Shown piece after piece: positions 17,146-24,822 of a stretch of 64,000 nt of DNA. The position numbers were made by a program, and so were the translations under genes. Below the pieces are notes generated by a model, which was not told where the DNA came from, made no database searches, and saw nothing but the letters and a program-made list of their open reading frames with translations. The first letter of the stretch is position 1; each line of letters opens with the position of its first letter. The DNA is from Glaciimonas sp. PAMC28666 (GTDB lineage: Bacteria > Pseudomonadota > Gammaproteobacteria > Burkholderiales > Burkholderiaceae_D): positions 4,340,001-4,404,000 of the forward strand of contig NZ_CP070304.1 of NCBI RefSeq assembly GCF_016917355.1, written 5' to 3'.

Positions 17146-17825
17146 GTATCTGCATCCTTGTACATTTCAACATTTTGGGCCACCAGCGTGTATCCGGCAT
17201 CGCCCATATCCGTTGAAGACGGTTGTACCTTTAACACGCCGCTAATCCATACCGCATCCATCGTGCGAACGCCTTTGATCGCCTTAGTACTATCGACGTG
17301 AATAATTTGATTCGCGGGCGGTGGGGGTACATGGATGCAACCGCCAAAATACGGGACCAGCAAGAACTCCTTTAAGGCATCACCTTCGCGATCAAGCGAC
17401 ACCACGAAGCCGGGAATTTTGACCATCTTGCCATTCATGGCAGGATTAATCGGCGCATTTTTCCAATAATCCTTGGCTTTCTGCAGTGCGACCTCAGCCC
17501 GCGGATCGGCGTCGTCCAGCTTGTTGAGGTCGATTCCCTTGAACGGTTTCATCGGGTCCCAACTGGCCGGGGCGAGGTCTTCCCATTTGATCTCCTGGAA
17601 TGGCGATTTGACTACCGGCACCGGGGTGGAGGGATTGGACGCTACCAGTTGATTTTGTTGCAGGCGGTCGCCAATTTTATAGTCGCCATCCTGCGTAGCC
17701 AATTGCGCTGCGGTCGACGCCTTCAGTGCCGCTGTCGCATTGCGGTCAGCGACGACGTAACGTCCCACCATTCCGGTACCAAGACCGGCAATCACGATTA
17801 CCGCGATCCATACAACATTTTTCAT
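17136..17825 (-). CDS. DUF3299 protein, last gene of Zrg-like zinc operon
   Basis: 229 residues with one N-terminal membrane anchor or signal (NVVWIAVIVIAGLGTGMVG) and a periplasmic domain. The DUF3299 core is at about 120–225: MVKIPGFVVSLDREGD, KEFLLVPYFGGCIHVPPPP and VSGVLKV-like ending (MDAVWISGVLKVQP). The Cys/His in GGCIHVPPPP is conserved in the family and could bind metal. It lies 28 bp after an FtsX-type permease and an ATPase with an upstream ZrgA homologue. The exact role is unknown; zinc handling is inferred from context. Confidence 0.85.
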   Translation of the reverse strand: MKNVVWIAVIVIAGLGTGMVGRYVVADRNATAALKASTAAQLATQDGDYKIGDRLQQNQLVASNPSTPVPVVKSPFQEIKWEDLAPASWDPMKPFKGIDLNKLDDADPRAEVALQKAKDYWKNAPINPAMNGKMVKIPGFVVSLDREGDALKEFLLVPYFGGCIHVPPPPANQIIHVDSTKAIKGVRTMDAVWISGVLKVQPSSTDMGDAGYTLVAQNVEMYKDADTKE

Positions 17826-17853
17826 GCTTCACCTTATCACTTTGCCTGACCAA

Positions 17854-19116
17854 TCACACTCGCGGCGTCAGACCGTCGGAAAGACTGAGTCGATAGGCGC
17901 GCAATCCTGGCAGCAAACTGGCGATCAAACCGCCAATAATGGTCCATAGCAACAACAATAACTCGCCTGTTGTCGGTAGCGCAGGATGCAGCGCTATGCC
18001 GAATGTCGTTGCCAATAGGGGGCCGAGTATCAGGATCGCCCCATTTAGTATGACAATGCCCAGCAACACCCCAATCAACATCACCACAAAACCTTCTATC
18101 GCTAATAGAAAAAAGATGTCAATCGGATGCGCACCCACCGAGCGCAGGATTGCCAACTCGCGACGGCGTTCGCCGAGGCTGGCGAGGATCGACGATACCA
18201 GTCCAGCCAGCCCAACCACCACTACCATGGCCGAGACCGCAAGCAATGCTTTCTCGCCGATACCGACGACTTGCCACAACTCATCCAGTGCTACCCCGGG
18301 CAAAACGGCCATTTGAGGATCATCCTTGTCATCGGCAATGGCGCGCTGTAACGCAAAAACGCTCGCCCGATTTTTTAGCCCAACCAGGACAGCCGTCACC
18401 GTCTTAGGCGTCAGATCGAACTTTTTAACCATTTCCGAGGGAATCATTAATCCCTTGATTGGCGCGCCACCCTCCCAGTCAAGATGTATCGCCTCCATGG
18501 CGTCCAGGCCGATATGCACGGTCCGGTCAACCGGTGTTCCGGTACTTGCCAATATGCCGCTGACGACAAAGGGTTTGTCGGCATGTTCGGTCAGGTGCGC
18601 GCTTCCGCTGCCATGACTGAGGATGATCTTATCACCAAGTTTATAATGTAGTTGCTGCGCTACGTCCGAACCCAACACGGTCTGAAATACATCATGAAAC
18701 GGTTGGCCTGATGAGAAACGCAGCGGCTGTTTGTCGCCATAATGAAAATGGGTGAAATAGTCGCCGTTGGTCGCCAACACGGGAAAGCCGCGGTGGGAGT
18801 CTCCCAGCGATAACGGAATGGTCCAGGCGACGGCGGGATTATGCGCGAGCTTTTGCGCACTATCCCAACCGATATTGTTAGTCGCACCGCCTATATGAAA
18901 AATCGCATACAGCATCAATTGAACGGAACTGGTGCGCGCTCCGACTACCAGATCGGTGCCGGAAACGGACTGCGAAAAACTTTCACGGACGTCGTGGCGT
19001 ATGCGTTCGATCCCTAACAGCAGCGTGGTTGATAACGCAATTGCCAGCAGAATTAAACCTAACGTAAAGCGCCGATTCCATGCGCTGCGCGCGGCCAGAC
19101 GCACTAACATGCTCAT
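17854..19116 (-). CDS. FtsX-family ABC permease of Zrg-like operon
   Basis: 420 residues, four predicted helices: one at the N-terminus (FTLGLILLAIALSTTLLLG), then a large periplasmic domain (about 40–270), then three near the C-terminus (LAVSAMVVVVGLAGLVSSIL, GFVVMLIGVLLGIVILNG, LLLLLWTIIGGLIASLLPG). This is the MacB/LolC/FtsX topology. The cytoplasmic LGERRRELAILRSVGA loop contacts the ATPase. Its ATG overlaps the ATPase stop (ATGA), so the two are coupled. Vibrio cholerae Zrg components are the closest functional parallel I can name. Confidence 0.88.
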   Translation of the reverse strand: MSMLVRLAARSAWNRRFTLGLILLAIALSTTLLLGIERIRHDVRESFSQSVSGTDLVVGARTSSVQLMLYAIFHIGGATNNIGWDSAQKLAHNPAVAWTIPLSLGDSHRGFPVLATNGDYFTHFHYGDKQPLRFSSGQPFHDVFQTVLGSDVAQQLHYKLGDKIILSHGSGSAHLTEHADKPFVVSGILASTGTPVDRTVHIGLDAMEAIHLDWEGGAPIKGLMIPSEMVKKFDLTPKTVTAVLVGLKNRASVFALQRAIADDKDDPQMAVLPGVALDELWQVVGIGEKALLAVSAMVVVVGLAGLVSSILASLGERRRELAILRSVGAHPIDIFFLLAIEGFVVMLIGVLLGIVILNGAILILGPLLATTFGIALHPALPTTGELLLLLWTIIGGLIASLLPGLRAYRLSLSDGLTPRV

Positions 19117-19826
19117 AGTTGATCCTCTAGATGCGCAGCGTGATTGAGTTCATTCAAGGCGAGCCGATGGCTAAAGCGTGCGGCCAGGCGTTGATCGTGG
19201 CTGACAAATAGCAAAGTAGAACGCGCCTGTTCACATTCACGTTGCATCAAGTCCAGAAAACGCTGCTGTCGATCTGCATCGAGCGCTGATGTTGGTTCAT
19301 CGGCGACGATAATCTCCGGTTGACCGATCAATGCACGGGCGGCGGCCACCCGCTGTTGCTGACCAATCGATAGTTGCGTCACAGGTTTTCCCCACAATGA
19401 TGGGACGAGATCGAGGCTTTGCAACAATGACTCCGCAGCGCTTCTCAAGGTTGGACCCTGCGCCAGAGCGCGTTGGCGTCGATAGCGTGAGAACTGGCAC
19501 GGGAGCAATACGTTATCGAGAATCGACAGGTAGGGAATTAAATTGAATTGCTGGAAAATAAAGCCAATGTGATCGACCCGGAACTGGTCTCTGGTTGACG
19601 CCGAAATACTGTGTAACTCGGTGTCGAGGATGGAGATGGTTCCCCGCTGAGGAACCACAATGCCGCCAATCAATGCCAGCAACGTACTTTTGCCGCTTCC
19701 GCTAGGCCCGGCGATAAATACCTGATCCTGGCGCTCTACCTTAAAGGAGTCCATTTGCAAAGTAGGGGCAGCTTGTCCGGGCCAGCTAAAAGAGACGTCC
19801 TTTAGATTAATGACTACTTCGCTCAT
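19113..19826 (-). CDS. LolD/MacB-type ABC ATPase of Zrg-like operon
   Basis: 237 residues. Walker A GPSGSGKST, Q-loop IGFIFQQFNLIPYLS, signature LSIGQQQRVAAARAL, Walker B IIVADEPTSALD and H-loop LLFVSHDQRLA are all present. The signature has LSIGQ rather than LSGGQ, a variant seen in this subfamily. It powers the FtsX-type permease that overlaps it. Its start codon is the last ATG of a ladder of six 14-bp repeats that fill the gap after zrgA. Confidence 0.92.
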   Translation of the reverse strand: MSEVVINLKDVSFSWPGQAAPTLQMDSFKVERQDQVFIAGPSGSGKSTLLALIGGIVVPQRGTISILDTELHSISASTRDQFRVDHIGFIFQQFNLIPYLSILDNVLLPCQFSRYRRQRALAQGPTLRSAAESLLQSLDLVPSLWGKPVTQLSIGQQQRVAAARALIGQPEIIVADEPTSALDADRQQRFLDLMQRECEQARSTLLFVSHDQRLAARFSHRLALNELNHAAHLEDQL

Positions 19827-19907
19827 GGCATCGCACTCATGACATCGTACTCATGATCTTGTGCTCATGAGACTGCGCACATGTTATTGCGCGCATGTTA
19901 TTCCCAC
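19824..19907. repeat. Six 14-bp tandem repeats spanning zrgA stop to ATPase start
   Basis: Units catggcatcgcact, catgacatcgtact, catgatcttgtgct, catgagactgcgca, catgttattgcgcg and catgttattcccac fill the whole spacer between the two genes and include the zrgA stop codon and the ATPase start codon. Each unit carries CATG, so the coding strand has an ATG every 14 bases, in rotating frames. This is unusual and may affect re-initiation or coupling. Confidence 0.9.
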
Positions 19908-20455
19908 GAGAGACGGAAGGCCGTTGGTGTCAATGTCGCCGCGAGCTGATTTTTTGGCGTCACCATTTGCACCTCAATTTTTTGAAATCCTTTAAATTTT
20001 GCAAATAGGTTAACGTCGATGGTTTTTAATAGTTCAGGATTTGCGCACTGTAAAATCATGTCAGCACTAAAATCGGCGTGTTCCGATGTCTTGGCGTTGA
20101 TCTTTGTGGCTGGCGTTGGTGTCTCGCCTAACAATATCGGATTGATCGCATTTGAAGCCAGTTTGACCGATATTGGCCGACATTCAGCGGCAGGCGTGGT
20201 GACGAATATTTTGTTCGCGTCCCGGAGTTGCAGCGCCATTTTTTGAGCCGCTGCACGGTCCTTCGTGCTTTTGGCCGGGTGCTCGAAGCCGAGGAGATTA
20301 ATTAACGGTGTATCCAGACGCAAGATGACTTGCGCGCCATCAATTGCGACGTCCAGTTTGCCGACGCCATGAACGTGTGCTTCGTGCGCGATTGCAGGGG
20401 AGAATGAGGTGCAGAGCAGAGCGCTAATGGCGACGCTCGAAAATACATGCTTCAT
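19898..20455 (-). CDS. zrgA: ZrgA-family (DUF2796) periplasmic zinc-uptake protein
   Basis: 185 residues with a signal peptide (SSVAISALLCTSFSPAIA) and a mature N-terminus HEAHVHGVGKLDVAID, the His-rich metal motif typical of DUF2796/ZrgA. The rest matches the family (LINLLGFEHPAKS, CRPISVKL, ANPELLKTIDVNLFAKFKG). It probably binds zinc in the periplasm for the ABC components encoded next. I start at the ATG at 20455, with GGAAG five bases upstream; longer in-frame starts run into the promoter. A perfect dyad overlaps its −10 box, indicating metal-dependent repression. Confidence 0.88.
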   Translation of the reverse strand: MKHVFSSVAISALLCTSFSPAIAHEAHVHGVGKLDVAIDGAQVILRLDTPLINLLGFEHPAKSTKDRAAAQKMALQLRDANKIFVTTPAAECRPISVKLASNAINPILLGETPTPATKINAKTSEHADFSADMILQCANPELLKTIDVNLFAKFKGFQKIEVQMVTPKNQLAATLTPTAFRLSWE

Positions 20456-20508
20456 GTTGTCTTCCATAATTTTGATTCGATTGCGACTAAAATTGCATTT
20501 GTTCAGTG

Positions 20509-20528
20509 TGCAACACTGTTGCATTATA
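20509..20528 (-). promoter_or_regulatory. Promoter −10 box with overlapping 15-bp perfect dyad upstream of zrgA
   Basis: On the minus strand a consensus TATAAT (20523–20528) runs straight into TGCAACAGTGTTGCA (20509–20523), a perfect palindrome with 7-bp arms and one centre base. The position, over −10 and +1, is that of a repressor operator. Given the zinc-uptake operon, Zur is the likely regulator, although the sequence is not the textbook AT-rich Zur box. The −35 region is weak. Confidence 0.65.
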
Positions 20529-20617
20529 AGTGTAAATGGCGGTAGCGTTCACCGAAGACTGTTTCAATTGGTGACATGCATTGCGTTTATCGCGTTTAGT
20601 TGGCCTGTTTTTTTATG

Positions 20618-21478
20618 CTAAGTTGTTAGCAAAGATGCCAGTAACCATCCACCGGCCTGCCCCAGCCCATGTCTTCTCGACCAGACTGCGTCAACCTGCA
20701 TGGATTTCGGCCACCCGCGTACCTGTAACTCAAGCAGTCCTTCAGCGGCGAAGCGCTTGGCCAGCCAGCGAGGAAGCTCGGCCCAACCGAAGCCTAGTTC
20801 GGTCATTTCCAATAATAATAGGTAGCTTGAAGACGACCAGCATAGGCCGCGGCGACGTTCGACAATATCGTTCAGGTAGGTATTGAGGCGCAGTTCGCGC
20901 GCACCATGCAACATTTCTGTCGTGACAGTCGGCGCGCTCGCAAGCGGGTGGTGCTTGCTGACATATAAGCCGATCTCTGAATGTTCTGACATTGAGTCGA
21001 ACCCGACGTCAGGCGGATAATCCGGTTGAGCGCCAACCAGACCAAGCTGCGCACGACCTTCCTGTACCAGCGCCACGACGTCGGTATGTTCGGCGATCAT
21101 GCATTCAAGTTCAAGTTCCGGGTAGCGCCGCTCAAATTCGGTCAGGATGGATTCGAAGCGATTCGATTGATACATATCCGATAAAACCAGCGTGAGCGTC
21201 GGCTCCAGACCATCAGCCAGTCGATGCGCTGAGCGAGACAGGCGGTCGTTGGCATCCAGTACTTGCTGCGCATGGATCAGCATCGCCTTTCCATGCTCAG
21301 TGAGCGTCGGCCGCCGGGTGGAGCGGTCAAATAACAGGAGGCCGAAGTCAATCTCAAGATTAGCGATAGCTTCGCTGACGGTGGATTGCTGTTTGTTCAG
21401 CTTGCGCGCCGCGGCCGAGAAAGAACCGAGCGTTGCCGCCTCTACAAACATGAATAACGATTCAATGGAATGGGCCAT
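20618..21478 (-). CDS. LysR-family regulator, divergent from PACE efflux gene
   Basis: 286 residues. The N-terminal winged helix-turn-helix (about 3–60: FVEAATLGSFSAAARKLNKQQSTVSEAIANLEIDFG, split here only by context) is standard LysR, followed by a periplasmic-binding-like effector domain (LTLVLSDMYQSNRFESIL, VQEGRAQLGLVG, ELGFGWAELPRWLA). It is divergent from a PACE-family efflux gene, the same arrangement as AceR–AceI of Acinetobacter, so it probably activates that gene in response to a cationic or polyamine-like compound. A perfect 17-bp palindrome sits between them. Confidence 0.9.
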   Translation of the reverse strand: MAHSIESLFMFVEAATLGSFSAAARKLNKQQSTVSEAIANLEIDFGLLLFDRSTRRPTLTEHGKAMLIHAQQVLDANDRLSRSAHRLADGLEPTLTLVLSDMYQSNRFESILTEFERRYPELELECMIAEHTDVVALVQEGRAQLGLVGAQPDYPPDVGFDSMSEHSEIGLYVSKHHPLASAPTVTTEMLHGARELRLNTYLNDIVERRRGLCWSSSSYLLLLEMTELGFGWAELPRWLAKRFAAEGLLELQVRGWPKSMQVDAVWSRRHGLGQAGGWLLASLLTT

Positions 21479-21510
21479 GGCTATGCACTTTTTTTGATTG
21501 TTGGTATGGT

Positions 21511-21570
21511 TGGAATGGGTTCGAATTGGTTGGAACGGGTGGGAACGGGTTGGAACGGGTTGGAATGAAA
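21511..21570. repeat. Six imperfect 10-bp tandem repeats between LysR and PACE genes
   Basis: Units tggaatgggt, tcgaattggt, tggaacgggt, gggaacgggt, tggaacgggt and tggaatgaaa follow one another in the divergent promoter region, with related bases from about 21500. The tract ends three bases before a perfect palindrome. It probably arose by slippage and changes the spacing between the two promoters. Confidence 0.85.
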
Positions 21571-21573
21571 GTA

Positions 21574-21590
21574 TATCGGAAATTCCGATA
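21574..21590. promoter_or_regulatory. 17-bp perfect palindrome, candidate LysR operator
   Basis: TATCGGAAATTCCGATA has 8-bp arms around one base and no mismatch. It contains the T-N11-A spacing expected of LysR regulator sites and lies between the divergent LysR and PACE genes, 76 bp before the efflux gene. Binding by the adjacent regulator is inference. Confidence 0.65.
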
Positions 21591-21665
21591 GTTACTCATT
21601 TCTAAGTATCAATAAAATACCGGAGAATAGCAACGATCAGTTATAAATAAAGCTTAGGAGCTTGT

Positions 21666-22160
21666 ATGAGTATCACCAATCCCATGAAGAAGGTCAGTAA
21701 CGACAATAACGCCACCAATAAGATCCATATCAAGAAGTCATTTGCGGAACGCGGCTTTCATGCCCTGACTTTCGAGCTGCTGGCCGTTGCCATTAGTGCG
21801 CCCGCGTTGTCCTGGTTAATGGATGTGTCAATGGCCCACGCAGGCCTGCTTACCTTGATGATCTCGCTGATAGCCATGATTTGGAATATTGTCTTCAATG
21901 CATTTTTTGACCGAATAGAGCGCCGCCTGAATCTTGCGCGTACCTTCGGTGTCCGGGTTGTCCATGCGATCTTTTTTGAACTGGGGCTAATCGTCACGGT
22001 GGTACCGTTGGCCGCGTGGTGGCTGAATATGAGTTTGCTGGATGCTTTCATACTCGACATCGGCCTGCTACTTTTCTTTTTGCCTTACACGTTGGTGTTC
22101 AACATCGGTTACGACAAAGTGCGCGAAGCGGTGCTTAAACGACGTTTGATGACGACCTGA
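21666..22160 (+). CDS. PACE-family multidrug/biocide efflux transporter
   Basis: 164 residues, four predicted helices in two bacterial transmembrane pair repeats. The first is ERGFHALTFELLAVAISAPALSW with the Asn/Phe-rich helix AMIWNIVFNAFFDRIERR, the second VRVVHAIFFELGLIVTVVPLAAWW with LLLFFLPYTLVFNIGYDKVRE. The paired Glu residues (FEL and FEL in helices 1 and 3) and the RxG-H-type openings are family hallmarks. PACE proteins export chlorhexidine, acriflavine and short diamines using proton motive force. The ATG has TTAGGAG eight bases upstream. The hydrophilic N-terminal 30 residues are somewhat longer than usual. Confidence 0.9.
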   Translation: MSITNPMKKVSNDNNATNKIHIKKSFAERGFHALTFELLAVAISAPALSWLMDVSMAHAGLLTLMISLIAMIWNIVFNAFFDRIERRLNLARTFGVRVVHAIFFELGLIVTVVPLAAWWLNMSLLDAFILDIGLLLFFLPYTLVFNIGYDKVREAVLKRRLMTT

Positions 22161-22366
22161 TCGCAGCCGCACTAATCCGGACATTGCGTTCGGGGCGTTT
22201 TCATTGCATCGATTGTCGGTAAGCGTGTCTATAAATTTGTATTCTGTTCACGGTGGCTATCAACGGATTGCTTTTGTACATACGCGCAATGTCTCAACGC
22301 GATGTTTGCGTGAAATCTACACCTTACTGAAATCGTGCATTTTCATCTGATAGAAAAGCACGCAAG

Positions 22367-23833
22367 ATGGTCAACACTTCCACCAAATCTCTCCGAAAAC
22401 AATTCGTCAATTTGGCGATTCCGACCCTTCTTTCCGGTTGGGTTTATACACTCTATACCTTTGTTGACGGTGTCTTTATAGGCCGCTATCTGGGCGCGCA
22501 ATCTTTAGCGGCTCTCAACCTGCTGGTTCCTTTGTTGTATGTGCCTTACGCCGTCAGCCTGATGATAGGCGTGGGAGGTGCGACGTTGATCGCCCGTCTT
22601 TCGGGGCAACAGCGTTTCGCCGAAGCGCGCCGCGTATTTACCCAAGCGTTATGGAGCATGCTTGCCATCGGCTTGGTATCGAGCATCATCGTATTAACGC
22701 ACACGTCCGAAATTGCACAATTGATGGGCGCAACCGGCCAGTTGGCGGCGTTGGTCGAGGATTATATGCGCGCTTATGCGTGGTTTATTTTGTTTGCACA
22801 AGCGTTGTACGCGCTGGAATTCTTCCTGCGTACAGAGGGAACAAAAGCGGCGACGTTTGGATTGTATGCGATGTTATTGGGTGCCCTGGTGAACATCGCC
22901 CTGGATTATTACTTTATCGTTATCCTGCCGCTGGGGATGCAGGGGGCTGGACTGGCGACCGGAATCAGTATGCTGGTGTCAAGCGTTACCATGTTCAGTT
23001 ATCACGTTTTCAAAGCCAAAAAAGTCAAGCCTTGCCGCCATGCTTTTAAAGGCGGCAGTTATGTTGGGTCGATTTTATACAACGGCTCGTCCGAATTTTT
23101 AGGTGGTATTGCCGCGGTTGTCACAATATTTGTATTCAATCGATTGGTCTTGAGCACATACGGTGAAAGCGGATTGGCGGCTTACGCCATTCTGGAATAT
23201 ATGACACTGGCCGCCATCGTGACCATGGTTGGCTTTGTTCAAACCATGCAGCCGATGATCAGTTTTTATCGCGGGGCGAACCAGCCGCGGGCGATGCAGG
23301 CTGTCTTTACGTTTGGCGCCGCAGCCGTGCTGGTGACTGCTGGAATCATTGCCGTAGTGATGTGCCTGTTTTCCAAACAGCTGACTTTTCTTTTTTTGCC
23401 CGACGGCGAATCAGCCTGGGAGATACTTGGGCCGGTGGTGGTCTGGTATGCGCTGGCTTTTTTGCCCGCCGGATGCAACTTAATCGCGACTGGTTACCTG
23501 ACCGCGGTTGAGCGTCCAGGCGCTTCGGCGATGATTGCTGTATTGCGGAGTTGGGTTCTGCTATTAGGTTCTTTATGGCTGTTGAAGTCGTATTTCGGTG
23601 GTCAAACGATCTGGTACGCGCTGCTGATTACCGAGCTTTTAACTTTATTGGCCAGCGGGTGGTATATGTTGCGGCAGCCGACGTTGCGGCAGCCGACGTT
23701 GCGGCAGCCGATGCTGCGGCAGCCGACGCTGCGGCAGCCGACGCTGCGGCAGCCGACGCTGCGCCTCCAAGGTTGGTTAAAGCAACGTCGGATTCAGCAA
23801 ATAGTACCGCTTGATCGGCGCCCTAAGATTTGA
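22367..23833 (+). CDS. MATE-family efflux transporter with repetitive C-terminal tail
   Basis: 488 residues, about twelve helices. The protein starts FVNLAIPTLLSGWVYTLYTFVDGVFIGRYLG, broken here as IPTLLSGWVYTLYTFVDG, as in MATE/NorM proteins of the MepA/DinF side. It is a cation-coupled exporter of drugs or metabolites. The last 45 residues are odd: six copies of LRQPT/M encoded by 15-bp repeats, then a basic tail. The transporter core seems complete before this, so the tail is an add-on at the cytoplasmic C-terminus. The start has no strong ribosome site. Confidence 0.9.
   Translation: MVNTSTKSLRKQFVNLAIPTLLSGWVYTLYTFVDGVFIGRYLGAQSLAALNLLVPLLYVPYAVSLMIGVGGATLIARLSGQQRFAEARRVFTQALWSMLAIGLVSSIIVLTHTSEIAQLMGATGQLAALVEDYMRAYAWFILFAQALYALEFFLRTEGTKAATFGLYAMLLGALVNIALDYYFIVILPLGMQGAGLATGISMLVSSVTMFSYHVFKAKKVKPCRHAFKGGSYVGSILYNGSSEFLGGIAAVVTIFVFNRLVLSTYGESGLAAYAILEYMTLAAIVTMVGFVQTMQPMISFYRGANQPRAMQAVFTFGAAAVLVTAGIIAVVMCLFSKQLTFLFLPDGESAWEILGPVVVWYALAFLPAGCNLIATGYLTAVERPGASAMIAVLRSWVLLLGSLWLLKSYFGGQTIWYALLITELLTLLASGWYMLRQPTLRQPTLRQPMLRQPTLRQPTLRQPTLRLQGWLKQRRIQQIVPLDRRPKI
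23669..23766 (+). repeat. Six 15-bp tandem repeats encoding LRQPT in the MATE tail
   Basis: Six complete copies of (t/c)tgcggcagccgacg plus a partial seventh lie in frame near the 3′ end of the exporter gene. Copies differ at two positions at most, so the expansion is young. Because the unit is a multiple of three, copy number can change without frameshift. Confidence 0.95.
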
Positions 23834-24062
23834 ACGACTGAGACAGTGTCGGCCCTCTTGCTGGTATCAGCATAGAGTATAGCGTCGTGCCAATAGTCAA
23901 TGAGGAATGGGGGTGACGGCGTGACGTTTAGAGAGACGAATGAAGAATGTATTAGTCGCAAAAACCGCCTCTCCACAGGATTGAGCACGGCTTTTTTCTT
24001 GCGTTTAAAGAAACCTTTACGGGCGTCAATTTGCTTTAAGGCGAAATGTGCCTAAAATCCAA

Positions 24063-24434
24063 TTACGCTTTAGCGTGCAAGTAGACTCTGGCCTTTTCTG
24101 CATTGACCATCAATTGCTTTTGCGCCGGGGTTAAGTGCAGGTGAGGGGTGTCGCCCGCAATAGTTGCATATTCATCGGCGCGTATGGCTTTAAATGTTAC
24201 AAAAAAAGCATCGCCAGGTAAACCGGTATCTTTCTTCACCATCACAACTGCATAGATCGCCGTGTTGAGATCGGCGATTGCGGTGCAGGCTGCTTCCAGT
24301 GTGGCATGGACTTTTTGGGCTGGCGTTTTTTTTGGGAAAAGTGCATAAAGAGCATTAAAGGCAACGCTGTCACTATCGCTTGCTGCTTTTTGGATTAGTG
24401 CCGTTACGGCAGGTAGTTGTTCTTCAATGATCAC
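24063..24434 (-). CDS. Hypothetical protein, 123 residues
   Basis: Not recognised. I start at a GTG at 24434 because GGAG lies six bases upstream; a TTG at 24464 would add ten residues without such a site. The protein is helix-rich and soluble (PAVTALIQKAASDSDSVAFNALYALFP, shown in part: ALIQKAASDSDSVAF), with no signal peptide and a C-terminus KARVYLHAKA. It stands alone between the MATE gene and the alcohol dehydrogenase gene. Codon use and the ribosome site support a real gene; nothing indicates function. Confidence 0.6.
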   Translation of the reverse strand: MIIEEQLPAVTALIQKAASDSDSVAFNALYALFPKKTPAQKVHATLEAACTAIADLNTAIYAVVMVKKDTGLPGDAFFVTFKAIRADEYATIAGDTPHLHLTPAQKQLMVNAEKARVYLHAKA

Positions 24435-24822
24435 GAAATTCTCCGACGGTAATAGAGGAGCCAAGGTATTGCGCTTAGCTGGGGGCGCATTATCCCCTAT
24501 AAATTGTGATGCATGATTTTGTTTATTATTTTTATGGATCAGGGCGGCGAAATCTTGCTGGTCCGGTTGTTCTGCAGCCCCGCCTTTTAGTGGATGAGCG
24601 AACGCGTTACGGTTCCAGTACCTTATCAGCTGTATATCTGTCTGACACTCATCGTTTAGCGTTTATATGGTGGCGTTTTTAATTAGAGTCAGCTTCAACC
24701 GGAGTAGCAAAATAGGTGCTTGCGAGAATTCTTTTTAAGTTAGCGTTACCATTGATGCCTTCAACGGCGCGATCGATCCGTTTTGCCGTGTTTGCTGTTT
24801 TACCTCAACAAAGGAATTGAAA
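24435..24822. other. Intergenic region upstream of alcohol dehydrogenase
   Basis: About 390 bp between divergent genes. I see no open frame with a credible start and no recognised RNA or operator. The last 15 bases hold the AAAGGAATTG ribosome site of the dehydrogenase. Confidence 0.4.

Noticed and set aside
21500-21515. Bases resembling a tRNA T-loop (gggttcgaat)
   Set aside because: No acceptor, D or anticodon stems can be formed around it; it belongs to the decamer repeat.
23551-23814. Plus-strand frame with Ala-Ala-Asp repeats in the MATE gene
   Set aside because: It is the alternate-frame reading of the 15-bp repeat; the MATE frame continues through the repeat and is supported by homology upstream.
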